A stretch of 64,000 nucleotides of DNA from an uncultured Rickettsiales bacterium (GCA_900546225.1 URBZ01000001.1:174049-238048); one strand, 5' to 3'. Numbered from the stretch's first letter, positions 41,494-50,928 are shown. A program made the numbers and translations. Notes: generated from the sequence alone by a model not told the origin.

Positions 41494-41904
41494 TTATTTT
41501 GCTTTCTTTGCAGTTTTTTCTGCTGTTTTTTTCGCAGGTGCTGTACCTGATTCCAAAACGATTGTCAGATTTGAAAATGGTTTCAAAATCGGACGTGCGC
41601 TGCCACGTGGGCCGGCCATGATACGTTTCATTGTCAACGCTTTACCACACCAAATTTCTTTGACGTACAGAGAATCTGCCGACAGATTTTTGTTGTGTTC
41701 TGCATTTGCAATCGCGGAAATCAAAGTTTTCAAAACTTCGTCAGATACGCGTTTCTTCGAAAATTTCAAGACATCGATTGCACGTTCAACAGGCAAACCA
41801 CGAACAGTGTCGCAAACCAGATTCAGTTTCTGGTGGCTGACGCGGATCATTTTGTTGAATGCGCGAACCTGATTATCTTTAATTCCATATCTTGCTGTTG
41901 TCAT
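41494..41904 (-). CDS. rplV: 50S ribosomal protein L22
   Basis: A 136-residue L22 lining the peptide exit tunnel. Features: VSHQKLNLVCDTVRGLPVERAIDVLKFSKKRVSDEVLKTLISAIANAEHN and the loop AGPRGSARPILKPFSNLTIVLE. It ends with a Lys/Ala-rich tail. Confidence 0.98.
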   Translation of the reverse strand: MTTARYGIKDNQVRAFNKMIRVSHQKLNLVCDTVRGLPVERAIDVLKFSKKRVSDEVLKTLISAIANAEHNKNLSADSLYVKEIWCGKALTMKRIMAGPRGSARPILKPFSNLTIVLESGTAPAKKTAEKTAKKAK

Positions 41905-41928
41905 AACTATAACCTTATTATTCTTGCG

Positions 41929-41945
41929 GATTCCATATAGAAATC
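41929..41945 (-). other. TATAT-loop hairpin (rpsS-rplV gap)
   Basis: Minus-strand GATTTC/GGAATC with loop TATAT, one G-U pair on that strand. It directly follows the rpsS stop. Confidence 0.65.
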
Positions 41946-41946
41946 A

Positions 41947-42231
41947 TTATTTCTTGGCTGCCGCGGCCTTTTTATTTGCCGCATGACCTTTGAACGTGCG
42001 TGTCGGCGCAAATTCACCCAATTTATGACCAATCATATCTTCTACGATTGAAACTGGAATAAATTTATTACCATTGTGAACTTCAAAAGTCAGCCCAACC
42101 ATTGGTGGCACGATTGTGCTGCCACGAGACCAAGTTTTAATTGGTTTACGGTCATCTTTTTCGTTCGCCGCCGCGGTCTTTTTCAAGACAGATGGGTGAA
42201 CATAAGGACCTTTCCAAACTGAACGAGACAT
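41947..42231 (-). CDS. rpsS: 30S ribosomal protein S19
   Basis: A 94-residue S19: SRSVWKGPYVHPSVLKK, IKTWSRGSTIVPPMVGLTFEVHNGNKFIPVSIVEDMIGHKLGEFAPTRTFKGH. Start at the ATG at 42231 with GGAG 6 bases upstream; the codon before it is TTG. Confidence 0.98.
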   Translation of the reverse strand: MSRSVWKGPYVHPSVLKKTAAANEKDDRKPIKTWSRGSTIVPPMVGLTFEVHNGNKFIPVSIVEDMIGHKLGEFAPTRTFKGHAANKKAAAAKK

Positions 42232-42255
42232 CAATTACTCCGTTTTTCTTATGTC

Positions 42256-42278
42256 CCCTGCACCATATAGATGCAGGG
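42256..42278 (-). other. TATAT-loop hairpin (rplB-rpsS gap)
   Basis: Perfect 7-bp stem CCCTGCA/TGCAGGG around a loop read TCTATATGG on the mRNA strand, 7 bases after the rplB stop. Confidence 0.68.
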
Positions 42279-42285
42279 CTATTTA

Positions 42286-43119
42286 TTATTTCTTCTTTGC
42301 CAAATGTCTGCTGCGGATAATCATCTTTGCAGTACGTTTGTTGCTGCGGGTACGATATCCCTTGGCTGGAATACCAGTACGCGACACAGGTTCGTGGCCC
42401 TTGGAATGACCATTACCACCACCCATTGGGTGATCGTTCGGGTTCATCGCCATACCGCGAACAGATGGACGGATACCCAACCAGCGTGCGCGACCGGCCT
42501 TGCCCAAATTGACGTTGCGTTGATCTGGGTTAGAAACGCTGCCAACTGTGGCCATACAATCGGAATGAACCTTGCGCAATTCGCCGCTGTTCATTTTAAT
42601 CTGTGCATAAACACCGTCTTTACCCATCAACTGAGCATAGCAACCCGCGCTGCGCGCCAACTGGCCGCCAGCACCTGGTTTCAGTTCAACGTTGTGCACG
42701 ATTGTACCGATTGGCATATTCTTCAATGGCATCGCATTACCTGGTTTAATATCTTCACGAATGCCAGAAATAACAGTATCACCGACCTTCAAATCACGTG
42801 GTGCCAAGATATAAGAACGAACACCATCTTTGTATTCAATCAATGCGATGAATGCGGTACGGTTAGGATCGTATTCCAAGCGAACAACAGTTGCTGGAAC
42901 ACCTGTCTTTTTACGATTGAAATCAATCAAACGATATTTACGTTTGTGACCGCCACCTTGGTGCATAACGGTTACGTGACCAAAGTTGTTACGACCACCC
43001 TTGGATTTCAAACCAACAGTCAATGCCTTTTCAGGCGCGCCGCGATGCAAACCACTGCGGTCAACCTGGGTCAAACCACGTGTACCCGGGGTCATTGGCT
43101 TATAGTGCTTTAATGCCAT
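42286..43119 (-). CDS. rplB: 50S ribosomal protein L2
   Basis: A 277-residue L2 of the peptidyl-transferase region: GRNNFGHVTVMHQGGGHKRKYRLIDF, the long RNA-binding core and the C-terminal GIRPSVRGMAMNPNDHPMGGGNGHSKGHEPVS segment with the conserved histidine (NDHPMGG). It follows rplW after 83 bases containing a large hairpin. Confidence 0.98.
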   Translation of the reverse strand: MALKHYKPMTPGTRGLTQVDRSGLHRGAPEKALTVGLKSKGGRNNFGHVTVMHQGGGHKRKYRLIDFNRKKTGVPATVVRLEYDPNRTAFIALIEYKDGVRSYILAPRDLKVGDTVISGIREDIKPGNAMPLKNMPIGTIVHNVELKPGAGGQLARSAGCYAQLMGKDGVYAQIKMNSGELRKVHSDCMATVGSVSNPDQRNVNLGKAGRARWLGIRPSVRGMAMNPNDHPMGGGNGHSKGHEPVSRTGIPAKGYRTRSNKRTAKMIIRSRHLAKKK

Positions 43120-43140
43120 TTTTTTCTTACCTTTGTTTCT

Positions 43141-43186
43141 GTCAGGGCAATAACGTCTGAACTGCTCTCAGATTATCTGCCCTGAC
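43141..43186 (-). other. large hairpin in the rplW-rplB gap
   Basis: Outer stem GTCAGGGCA/TGCCCTGAC (9 bp), internal loop, inner stem TCTGA/TCAGA with a 7-base loop. Confidence 0.7.
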
Positions 43187-43202
43187 GATTTTTCTTTGTT
43201 AC

Positions 43203-43529
43203 TTATGCGTTTGCCGCCAAATCCAATTTTGCATCGGCTGGCAAAGACACATATGCTTTCTTTACAGTGCGTTGTGTACCGCTGGCGCGACCACGGAAGG
43301 ATTTAACCTTGCCCTTGGCAACAACAATGTTGACCTTGGTTGGTTTCACATTGTAAATCGCCTGAACTGCGCGTGCAACATCTTCTTTGGTTGCATTTGC
43401 AGCAATTTCGAACGCAATACCATTGCTCTCGGACAGTTTCGCTGTCTTTTCCGAGATTATCGGACGACGCAGTATATCATAAATACCGGCGGTCGCAACG
43501 ATTTTCTTTTCTGCTTTATTTTCTGCCAT
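43203..43529 (-). CDS. rplW: 50S ribosomal protein L23
   Basis: A 108-residue L23 at the tunnel exit, docking site for trigger factor and SRP. Features: YDILRRPIISEKTAKLSESNGIAFEIAANATKEDVARAVQAIYNVKPTKVNIVVAKGKVKSFRGRASGT. It is 20 bases after rplD. Confidence 0.98.
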   Translation of the reverse strand: MAENKAEKKIVATAGIYDILRRPIISEKTAKLSESNGIAFEIAANATKEDVARAVQAIYNVKPTKVNIVVAKGKVKSFRGRASGTQRTVKKAYVSLPADAKLDLAANA

Positions 43530-43549
43530 TTCATTGACCTTTTATTAAA

Positions 43550-44170
43550 TTATGCCAATCTTGCTTCTACCGCTTTGACTGCGTCAGCTGTCAAAACCAA
43601 TTTATCGTGGTTCAAGATGTCCAAAACATTCAAACCAATCGTTGGCAACGCATCGATTTTTGCGATGTTCGCCGCAGATTTCTTGAAGTTTTCGTCCAAT
43701 GCATCTGCGCCAACAAACAATGCAGAATCCCAACCCAGTTTTTTCAACTGCTTTGCGAATGCACCTGTCTTTGCATCTGCCAATTTTTCAGAATCGATAA
43801 CAACCAAAGCACCGTCTTTGACCTTGGATGACAAAGCCATCTTCAAGCCCAAGCTACGGATTTTCTTTGGCAAATCGATAGAGTGATCACGGACGACTGG
43901 GCCATGAACAACACCACCGCCACGCATGTGAACATTGTATTTTTCACCCTGACGTGCGTTACCTGTTTTCTTTTGTTTGAACGCTTTTTTACCGCTGCCT
44001 TCGACATCAGATACAGTTTTCACTGCATGTGTGCCGGCACGGGAATTTGCACGCTGCCAAGTAACAACTCTGTGCAAGATGTCTGCGCGTGGGTCCAAAC
44101 CAAAGATGCTGTCGGCCAATTCAACATTGCCAACTGCTTTGCCATCAAAATTTATAACTTCTATTTGCAT
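43550..44170 (-). CDS. rplD: 50S ribosomal protein L4
   Basis: A 206-residue L4; in E. coli it represses the S10 operon. Features: HRVVTWQRANSRAGTHAVKTVSDVEGSGKKAFKQKKTGNARQG (tunnel loop) and GGGVVHGPVVRDHSIDLPKKIR. It is 28 bases after rplC. Confidence 0.98.
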   Translation of the reverse strand: MQIEVINFDGKAVGNVELADSIFGLDPRADILHRVVTWQRANSRAGTHAVKTVSDVEGSGKKAFKQKKTGNARQGEKYNVHMRGGGVVHGPVVRDHSIDLPKKIRSLGLKMALSSKVKDGALVVIDSEKLADAKTGAFAKQLKKLGWDSALFVGADALDENFKKSAANIAKIDALPTIGLNVLDILNHDKLVLTADAVKAVEARLA

Positions 44171-44198
44171 TTTAATTCACCTTAATGTTGACCCATTG

Positions 44199-44921
44199 TT
44201 ATTCCGCAACTGTTTCTGCTGCATCGGCGGCAACTTCTGCTGCTGGTGCGCTTGTCTGTGCAGTTGGAACTGGCAAATCTTTGTTTTCTTTTTTAACCGC
44301 ATCGGTAACCAAAACAAATGTACCGTTTGCGCCTGGAACTGCGCCTTCGACGAAAATCAAGTTTTCGGCTGCATCTGTTCCAAAGACCTTCAAGTTCTGA
44401 ACAGTAACCGTTTCATTGCCCATCTGACCGGCCATCTTTTTGCCTTTCAGAACGCGGCCTGGCCATTCACGCATACCAGTACCACCCAATGAACGATGTG
44501 CTTTCAAAACACCGTGTGTCGCTTCCTTACCACCAAAGTTGTGACGTTTCATCGCACCTTGATAGCCCTTACCCTTGCTTGTCGCTTGGACATCAACGAA
44601 TTGACCGGCAACAAAATGAGACGCAGACAACTGTGTCCCTGCTGGGATAACACATTCGTCCGATACGCGGAATTCCACCACTTTGCGATACGGCTTTACC
44701 CCTGCTTTTTCCGCTGCAACCGCCTGTGGCTTTGCAACATGTTTTGCCTTGGCTTCGCGCATACCCAAAATATTCGCGACATAGCCGTTCTTGTCCTGCG
44801 TGCGATTTCCAATGACAGCACAATCGCCCACAGACAGAACTGTTACTGGGTGCGCTGCGCCGGCATCATCATACAGACGCGTCATTCCTATTTTTGTTGT
44901 TATTAATCCGCTACGTTTCAT
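44199..44921 (-). CDS. rplC: 50S ribosomal protein L3
   Basis: A 240-residue L3: RSGLITTKIGMTRLYDDAGAAHPVTVLSV, VDVQATSKGKGYQGAMKRHNFGGKEATHGVLKAHRSLGGTG and GRVLKGKKMAGQMGNETVTVQNL. An Ala/Glu-rich tail of about 30 residues (PTAQTSAPAAEVAADAAETVAE) extends it, as in several Alphaproteobacteria. Confidence 0.98.
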   Translation of the reverse strand: MKRSGLITTKIGMTRLYDDAGAAHPVTVLSVGDCAVIGNRTQDKNGYVANILGMREAKAKHVAKPQAVAAEKAGVKPYRKVVEFRVSDECVIPAGTQLSASHFVAGQFVDVQATSKGKGYQGAMKRHNFGGKEATHGVLKAHRSLGGTGMREWPGRVLKGKKMAGQMGNETVTVQNLKVFGTDAAENLIFVEGAVPGANGTFVLVTDAVKKENKDLPVPTAQTSAPAAEVAADAAETVAE

Positions 44922-44952
44922 TTTTTTGCCTTTTATTTTGCCAGTAGGTCGA

Positions 44953-44987
44953 AGCGTTTTTGTTCAGAATCCAAAACACTCGACGCT
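44953..44987 (-). other. hairpin in the rpsJ-rplC gap
   Basis: AGCGT/ACGCT and TTTTG/CAAAA nested, with a one-sided bulge CACTCG. Confidence 0.5.
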
Positions 44988-45009
44988 AACAATTTTACTT
45001 ACTCAATTT

Positions 45010-45321
45010 TTACAATTTAATTTTTACATCAACACCAGACGCCAAATCCAACTTCATCAGGGCATCAACTGTCTGAGGGGTTGGGTTGACAATATCGACG
45101 ACCGCTTTGTGATTGCGGATTTCGAATTGTTCACGCGATTTTTTATCGACGTGTGGGGAACGGTTGACTGTAAATTTCTGAATCAATGTTGGCAAGCGAA
45201 CTGGCCCAACGACGTCTGCGCCTGTGCGCTTTGCCGTTTTTACGATTTCATCAACAGAGTCCATCAATACGCGATGATCAAACGCTGTCAATTTGATTCG
45301 AATTTTAGATGCAGGTACCAT
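45010..45321 (-). CDS. rpsJ: 30S ribosomal protein S10
   Basis: A 103-residue S10 (also NusE of antitermination complexes): KIRIKLTAFDHRVLMDSVDEIVKTAKRTGADVVGPVRLPT and the SPHVDKKSREQFEIRNHKAVVDIVNPT segment. Start at 45321, preceded by AAGGAAAA; the upstream in-frame ATG lies inside the hairpin of the tuf-rpsJ gap. Confidence 0.98.
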   Translation of the reverse strand: MVPASKIRIKLTAFDHRVLMDSVDEIVKTAKRTGADVVGPVRLPTLIQKFTVNRSPHVDKKSREQFEIRNHKAVVDIVNPTPQTVDALMKLDLASGVDVKIKL

Positions 45322-45345
45322 TTGTTCGTTTTCCTTATGTTTGTT

Positions 45346-45391
45346 CGGGCCGGTAATCACTGGCGTTTGTATATCCAGTTACACCGACCCG
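45346..45391 (-). other. three-helix hairpin in the tuf-rpsJ gap
   Basis: CGGG/CCCG, CGGT/ACCG and CTGG/CCAG nested with small, near-symmetrical internal loops. It begins 9 bases beyond the tuf stop, similar in design to H1-H5. Confidence 0.65.
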
Positions 45392-45400
45392 TTTATGTTG

Positions 45401-46588
45401 TTATTTGTTGATCTTTGATACAACACCAGCGCCAACTGTGCGTCCGCCTTCACGGATAGCAAAGCGACGGCCTTCGCTCATAGCAATAGGTGCAATCAGT
45501 TGCACAGAGATACGAACGTTATCGCCTGGCAGAACCATTTCTTTGTCTGCTGGCAATGTGATTGTACCAGTTACGTCTGTTGTGCTGAAGTAGAACTGAG
45601 GACGATAGTTGCTGAAGAACGCTGTGTGACGTCCACCTTCTTCTTTCGTCAAGATATAAACTTCGGCTTCAAATTCTGTGTGTGGTGTGATAGAACCTGG
45701 TTTGCAGATAATCTGACCGCGTTCTACATCTTCTTTCTTTGTACCACGCAACAGCAAACCAACGTTATCACCAGCTTCACCTTGATCCAACATCTTGCGG
45801 AACATTTCTACGCCGGTAACTGTTGTTTTCTGTGTTGGACGCAAACCAACGATTTCGCATTCGTCGCCAACTTTGACTGTACCAGATTCGATACGGCCTG
45901 TAACAACTGTACCACGACCTGTGATCGAGAATACGTCTTCGATTGGCATCAAGAATGGTTTGTCAACTGGACGTTCTGGCATTGGGATGTATTCGTCCAA
46001 TGCCTTCAACAATGCATCGATGGATTCTTTGCCCAAACCGTCGTTCTTGCCTTCCAATGCGGAAACAGCGGAACCACGAATAATAGGTGCTTTGTCGCCA
46101 TCGAAGTCATTTGCAGACAACAATTCACGAACTTCCATTTCAACCAATTCCAACAATTCAGGATCGTTCGCCAAATCGCATTTGTTCAAATAAACAACGA
46201 TTTTTGGAATACCCACCTGACGTGCCAACAAAATGTGTTCACGTGTCTGAGGCATTGGGCCGTCTGTTGCAGCAACAACCAAGATTGCACCGTCCATCTG
46301 GGCCGCGCCGGTAATCATGTTTTTAACATAGTCCGCGTGTCCTGGGCAGTCAACGTGTGCATAGTGACGGTGTTCTGTTTCATATTCAACGTGTGCGGTG
46401 TTGATTGTGATACCACGTGCACGTTCTTCTGGTGCGTTATCGATTTTATCAACGCCTTTTTCTTTATCGGCGCCGACACCATAGTAATGAACGATAGCAG
46501 CAGTCAATGTTGTTTTACCGTGGTCAACGTGACCAATAGTACCAACATTAACATGCGGTTTGGTTCTTACGTACTTTTCTTTTGCCAT
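45401..46588 (-). CDS. tuf: elongation factor Tu
   Basis: A 395-residue GTPase that delivers aminoacyl-tRNA to the ribosome. P-loop GHVDHGKT at 19-26, DCPGH and NKCD in the G domain, then the two beta-barrel domains (FSITGRGTVVTGRIESG; LRPGDNVR-like LPGDNVRISVQLI). It lies in the str operon after fusA with a 121-base gap, which contains a plausible secondary promoter (TATTATAT region near 46660). Confidence 0.99.
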   Translation of the reverse strand: MAKEKYVRTKPHVNVGTIGHVDHGKTTLTAAIVHYYGVGADKEKGVDKIDNAPEERARGITINTAHVEYETEHRHYAHVDCPGHADYVKNMITGAAQMDGAILVVAATDGPMPQTREHILLARQVGIPKIVVYLNKCDLANDPELLELVEMEVRELLSANDFDGDKAPIIRGSAVSALEGKNDGLGKESIDALLKALDEYIPMPERPVDKPFLMPIEDVFSITGRGTVVTGRIESGTVKVGDECEIVGLRPTQKTTVTGVEMFRKMLDQGEAGDNVGLLLRGTKKEDVERGQIICKPGSITPHTEFEAEVYILTKEEGGRHTAFFSNYRPQFYFSTTDVTGTITLPADKEMVLPGDNVRISVQLIAPIAMSEGRRFAIREGGRTVGAGVVSKINK

Positions 46589-46709
46589 AGTTTTTTCTCC
46601 TTAGGCTTGGCTTGTTAAATGATTTCTGACTTTGATTTCCGGTTATTATTTGGATTTCACGCCTATATAATAAACCAGAAATCAAAAATCACAATCTTTT
46701 TTTATTTTT

Positions 46710-48791
46710 TTATTTCGTCAGCTTTTTGATAACTTCATCTGCGACGTTCTGCGGTACTTCGGCATAGTGCGACAGTTCCATATACGGATTTGCACGCCCC
46801 TGTGACAAAGAACGCAATGTCTTGACGTATCCGAACAGATTAGCCAACGGAACATAGGCAGAAATCAACTGGTTACCAAACTGAGTTTCAATGCCATTGA
46901 TTTGTCCGCGGCGGCTGTTCAAGTCACCGATAATGTCACCGACGTATTCTTCCGGTGTGTTGACCGAAAGCTTCATAATCGGTTCCAGCAACTTTGGCGA
47001 TGCTTTTTTCATGGCTTCGCGGAAGCAAGCACGCGCCGCAATTTCAAAGCACAATACGTTGGAGTCAACTTCGTGATATTTACCATCAACCAACGTTGCC
47101 TTGAAATCCACTGTCGGATAGCCAATCAGAACACCTGTCTGTTGGGCTATCTTCAAACCCTTTTCAACGCCAGGGATGTATTCTTTTGGAATAGCACCAC
47201 CGACAATTTTGTTTTCAAATTCATAACCTTTGCCTGGTTCCAATGGTTCGAATTCGATTTTAACCTGTGCGTACTGACCCGAACCACCCGACTGTTTCTT
47301 GTGGGTGTATTCTTCGGTAACTGCCTTGCGGAATGTTTCACGATATGCAATACGTGGTTCGCCAACGTTGACGTCAACTTTGAATTCACGCAGCAAACGA
47401 TCAACCAAAATTTCCAAGTGCAATTCGCCAACACCAGCCAAAATTGTCTGACCAGATTCTTCGTCAACCGATACGCGGAACGAAGGGTCTTCTTTGGCCA
47501 ATGCCTGCAAGCCCAATGACATCTTTTCAATGTCGGCCTTGGTTTTTGGTTCAACCGCAATACTGATAACAGGTTCTGGAACGTGAATATTTTCCAAGAT
47601 GATTGGATTCGCTTCATCACACAGTGTATCACCTGTGATTGTTTCTTTCATACCGACCAATGTGATAATGTCACCGGCCGATGCTTCTTTGATTTCTTCA
47701 CGCTGGTTAGAGTGCATCAACAACATACGACCAACACGTTCACGTTTGTCACGGTTAGAGTTATAGATGTACGAACCCGATGTCAATTTACCAGAATAAA
47801 TACGAATGAACATCAAGTTCCCAACGAATGGGTCATTTGCAACCTTGAACGCCAGTGCTGCGAATGGTTCGTTTGCACTTGGGTGACGTTCGATAACGGT
47901 CGTCTTGTCCATCTTTGTCCCCTTGATAGCAGGAACGTCCAATGGGCTTGGCAAATAGTCAACAATCGCGTCCAACAGTGGCTGAACACCCTTGTTCTTG
48001 AATGCTGTACCACACAGAACTGGGTTAAAGTTCTGGGCGATTGTACCCTTGCGAATCAGTTTTTTGATTGTGGCGATGTCTGGCTTTGTACCTTCCATGT
48101 ACGCTTCCATAATATCGTCGTCCAATGTCACAACTTCTTCAATCAGTTTGTTGTGCAATTCTTCGGCTTTTTCGCGCAATTCTTCTGGAATTGGTTTGAT
48201 GTGAGGATCTTTGCCCAAGTCATCTTCCCAAACAATGGCACGCATTTCAACGACATCGACAACGCCGCGGAAATCAGATTCTGCACCGATTGGGAAATTG
48301 ATAACCAATGGGTTTGCACCCAAACGTTCACGAATCATATCAACACAGCGGAAGAAGTTACCACCAATACGATCCATCTTATTGATAAAGCAAATACGTG
48401 GAACGTTATAGCGGTCTGCCTGACGCCATACTGTTTCTGTCTGGGGCTGAACACCGGACACGGATTCAAATACTGCAACAGCACCGTCCAAAACACGCAG
48501 GGAACGTTCTACTTCCATTGTAAAGTCCACGTGTCCCGGGGTATCAATCAGATTGATACGGTGATCACGCCAAAAGCATGTTGTTGCCGCAGATGTAATT
48601 GTAATACCACGTTCTTGTTCCTGTTCCATCCAGTCCATCGTCGCGCCACCATCGTGAACTTCGCCGATTTTATATGTTTTGCCTGTATAGAAAAGAATAC
48701 GTTCTGATGTTGTTGTTTTACCCGCGTCAATATGGGCCATAATGCCGATATTGCGGTACATATGTAAAGGAGCGGTTTTTCCGACTGACAT
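46710..48791 (-). CDS. fusA: elongation factor G
   Basis: A 693-residue translocase GTPase. The P-loop AHIDAGKT is at 19-26; DTPGHVDF and NKMDR follow; domains III-V are complete up to ELSHYAEVPQNVADEVIKKL. The sequence is full length and of normal type. It lies 59 bases after rpsG in the usual rpsL-rpsG-fusA-tuf order. Confidence 0.99.
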   Translation of the reverse strand: MSVGKTAPLHMYRNIGIMAHIDAGKTTTSERILFYTGKTYKIGEVHDGGATMDWMEQEQERGITITSAATTCFWRDHRINLIDTPGHVDFTMEVERSLRVLDGAVAVFESVSGVQPQTETVWRQADRYNVPRICFINKMDRIGGNFFRCVDMIRERLGANPLVINFPIGAESDFRGVVDVVEMRAIVWEDDLGKDPHIKPIPEELREKAEELHNKLIEEVVTLDDDIMEAYMEGTKPDIATIKKLIRKGTIAQNFNPVLCGTAFKNKGVQPLLDAIVDYLPSPLDVPAIKGTKMDKTTVIERHPSANEPFAALAFKVANDPFVGNLMFIRIYSGKLTSGSYIYNSNRDKRERVGRMLLMHSNQREEIKEASAGDIITLVGMKETITGDTLCDEANPIILENIHVPEPVISIAVEPKTKADIEKMSLGLQALAKEDPSFRVSVDEESGQTILAGVGELHLEILVDRLLREFKVDVNVGEPRIAYRETFRKAVTEEYTHKKQSGGSGQYAQVKIEFEPLEPGKGYEFENKIVGGAIPKEYIPGVEKGLKIAQQTGVLIGYPTVDFKATLVDGKYHEVDSNVLCFEIAARACFREAMKKASPKLLEPIMKLSVNTPEEYVGDIIGDLNSRRGQINGIETQFGNQLISAYVPLANLFGYVKTLRSLSQGRANPYMELSHYAEVPQNVADEVIKKLTK

Positions 48792-48850
48792 AGATTCTTT
48801 CCTTATTTCTTTGTCTTGTGTTTAATCCGATTATGTTTATTCCGATATAA

Positions 48851-49324
48851 TTACCAGCGGAAGTGTGCAAATGCCTTATTGGCTTCTGCCATCTTGTGAG
48901 TATCAATCTTTTTCTTGAACGCCCCACCCTGACCGGACAAAGCATCACGCAATTCGCCGAACAAGCGATCTTCCATTGCGCGTTCGCCACGTTTGCGTGC
49001 GAACATAACCAACCAACGCAACGCCAATGTCTGCTGACGTACAGGACGAACCTCTACTGGAACCTGATATGTCGCACCGCCAACACGACGGCCCTTGACT
49101 TCTACAGATGGTTTCAATGCATCTACGGCTTCCAAGAAAGCAGCCAATTCATCACCGTCTTTTGCGACTTTTTTCAGTTTTTCTAATGCACCGTAAACGA
49201 TATTTTCGGCAACTTCTTTCTTGCCGTCCCACATGACTACATTGATACATTTTGCAACAACCAGATTATTGTACTTGGAATCTGGCAGAATTTCACGTTT
49301 CGTTGCACTTTTACGTCTTGACAT
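48851..49324 (-). CDS. rpsG: 30S ribosomal protein S7
   Basis: A 157-residue S7 that nucleates the head of the small subunit. Features: MSRRKSATKREILPDSKYNNLVVAKCINVVMWDGKK, VEVKGRRVGGATYQVPVEVRPVRQQTLALRWL and the C-terminal KKIDTHKMAEANKAFAHFRW. It follows rpsL with an 87-base gap that has a CACGC/GCGTG hairpin. Confidence 0.98.
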   Translation of the reverse strand: MSRRKSATKREILPDSKYNNLVVAKCINVVMWDGKKEVAENIVYGALEKLKKVAKDGDELAAFLEAVDALKPSVEVKGRRVGGATYQVPVEVRPVRQQTLALRWLVMFARKRGERAMEDRLFGELRDALSGQGGAFKKKIDTHKMAEANKAFAHFRW

Positions 49325-49411
49325 TTTATATTTCCTTTTATTTCTTCGTCTGTGCCTTTCACAGATTACTCACGCCGGTTGCCCCGCGTGTTTTTGGTTA
49401 GTTTTATCTAA

Positions 49412-49783
49412 TTATTTGCCGGCCTTGGCACCGTACAAGGAACGACCCTGCTTACGGCTGTCAACACCCTTGGTATCCAGAACACCACGGATAATGTGGT
49501 ATTTAACACCAGGCAAGTCCTTTACACGGCCGCCACGAATCATAACAACGCTGTGTTCCTGCAAATTGTGACCTTCGCCAGGAATGTACGCGGTTACTTC
49601 GCGACCATTGGCCAATTTTACACGTGCAACCTTACGTTGCGCCGAGTTAGGTTTCTTAGGTGTGGTTGTGTACACACGTGTGCAAACACCACGCTTCTGC
49701 GGAGCTTCCATCATATCAGGGGCTGTGGATTTCACAACGACCTTTTTACGAGGTTTCCGAATCAGTTGATTTACTGTTGGCAT
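49412..49783 (-). CDS. rpsL: 30S ribosomal protein S12
   Basis: A 123-residue S12 of the decoding centre: MPTVNQLIRKPRK, KRGVCTRVYTTTPKKPNSAQRKVARVKL, YIPGEGHNLQEHSVVMIRGGRVKDLPGVKYHIIRG. The lysines classically linked to streptomycin response (in TPKKPNS and GRVKDLPG) are the common wild-type residues. First gene of the str operon. Confidence 0.99.
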   Translation of the reverse strand: MPTVNQLIRKPRKKVVVKSTAPDMMEAPQKRGVCTRVYTTTPKKPNSAQRKVARVKLANGREVTAYIPGEGHNLQEHSVVMIRGGRVKDLPGVKYHIIRGVLDTKGVDSRKQGRSLYGAKAGK

Positions 49784-49933
49784 TCAAAATCTCTTTGTTT
49801 GTTCTTGCTTTTTTGGTCTGCACAAAACCTGCCACCAGATTTATTTCAACGGCACGCCGCTGATTATAAACCTGCTAAATGTCGCAGTTTTCTGTGTTTT
49901 TCTCTTTCCTTGTTTACACGGAAAGCCAGTACA

Positions 49934-49962
49934 CTATAACCATACCGCCCCGAATTGTCAAG
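49934..49962 (-). promoter_or_regulatory. promoter of the str/S10 ribosomal operons
   Basis: Minus-strand TTGACA (49962-49957), 17-base spacer, TATAGT (49939-49934), giving a leader of about 140 bases before rpsL. The rest of the 49784-50084 gap shows no gene. Confidence 0.75.
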
Positions 49963-50084
49963 AAATATTCTTTAACAAACATTGAAAAAACGCCTGATTT
50001 TAAGGGCTGACAGAATTTTATCAAATGACAAAAACATAGTTAGTACAAACATGTTATTAGACAAAGAAATAATACGGCAAAAAA

Positions 50085-50855
50085 TTAGAATTTAACCGAA
50101 AAACTGACACCCAATTTCCAATAATCGTCATAGTCCATCAAATTATTGTCGGCGTCCTTGGTTTCAAAATGATATTTTACATATGGATTGACCGATGCGG
50201 CGGTCGACAGGTTATATACGGCCTCGGCACTGACCGAACGATTATATATTGTTTTGGGACGCGAAATTTGCAAAAAATCATAATCAAAGCCCAAAATCGC
50301 GGCGATATTTTGAAAAAAGTAATACATTATCTGTGGCGAAATTTTTATATTCCAGAAATTTCCGTCATCATCCATTACAAATTGTGGTGATACCTTGACC
50401 GACCATTGTGTGCGCGACCAGCGCACACCATGCAATCGCATATCTAATATTACATTGTTGCGACCATATCGGACGCCATCGGTCGCCCGTTTTGTCCATG
50501 CGGGGCCGTATGCCACGCCGGCCTCGAATTTCAATGGGGGCGTTGTCCATATTTTATATAATGCCCCGATTTGCATATCGGAATAATCGTTATCTGTACT
50601 GAATTGCACAGTAAAAAAGTCATTAGGACTGTAATCCAATGTCAAACTGGTTTCATGTATACGACCGGCGGAAAAATCAGTTTGCGAATGCCCATCGCGG
50701 GCCCGTCCCGTAACAAAGGCCGCCCCAAAATGTGCCGAAAATTCGCCGGACTTTACAATGCGGCTGACATCGCCGACATCGGCGCGCGATGCCGCACATA
50801 CGCCGATAATCAACAAAATTCCCAAAAAAACGCGCAACCTGACCATCTTGGCCAT
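50085..50855 (-). CDS. outer-membrane beta-barrel protein
   Basis: A 256-residue protein with signal peptide (about 1-26, ending SRA) and alternating strand pattern through to the end, closing with GVSFSVKF, a terminal Phe typical of BAM-inserted barrels. Individual strands such as FFTVQFSTDNDYSD, LKFEAGVAYGPAW and WSVKVSPQFVMD look amphipathic. No close family recognised; the size fits an 8-12-stranded barrel. No good ribosome-binding site is seen at either ATG (codons 1 and 4). No clear terminator follows it. Confidence 0.8.
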   Translation of the reverse strand: MAKMVRLRVFLGILLIIGVCAASRADVGDVSRIVKSGEFSAHFGAAFVTGRARDGHSQTDFSAGRIHETSLTLDYSPNDFFTVQFSTDNDYSDMQIGALYKIWTTPPLKFEAGVAYGPAWTKRATDGVRYGRNNVILDMRLHGVRWSRTQWSVKVSPQFVMDDDGNFWNIKISPQIMYYFFQNIAAILGFDYDFLQISRPKTIYNRSVSAEAVYNLSTAASVNPYVKYHFETKDADNNLMDYDDYWKLGVSFSVKF

Positions 50856-50909
50856 TATGGTATCGCCAATGCCACCACGCGCACAACAGGACGAAAATCA
50901 AACAAAAGA

Positions 50910-50928
50910 CCCGCGCAATCTGCGCGGG
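50910..50928 (-). terminator. terminator of the major porin-like gene
   Basis: Minus-strand CCCGCGCA/TGCGCGGG stem followed by TCTTTTGTTT. Confidence 0.75.
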
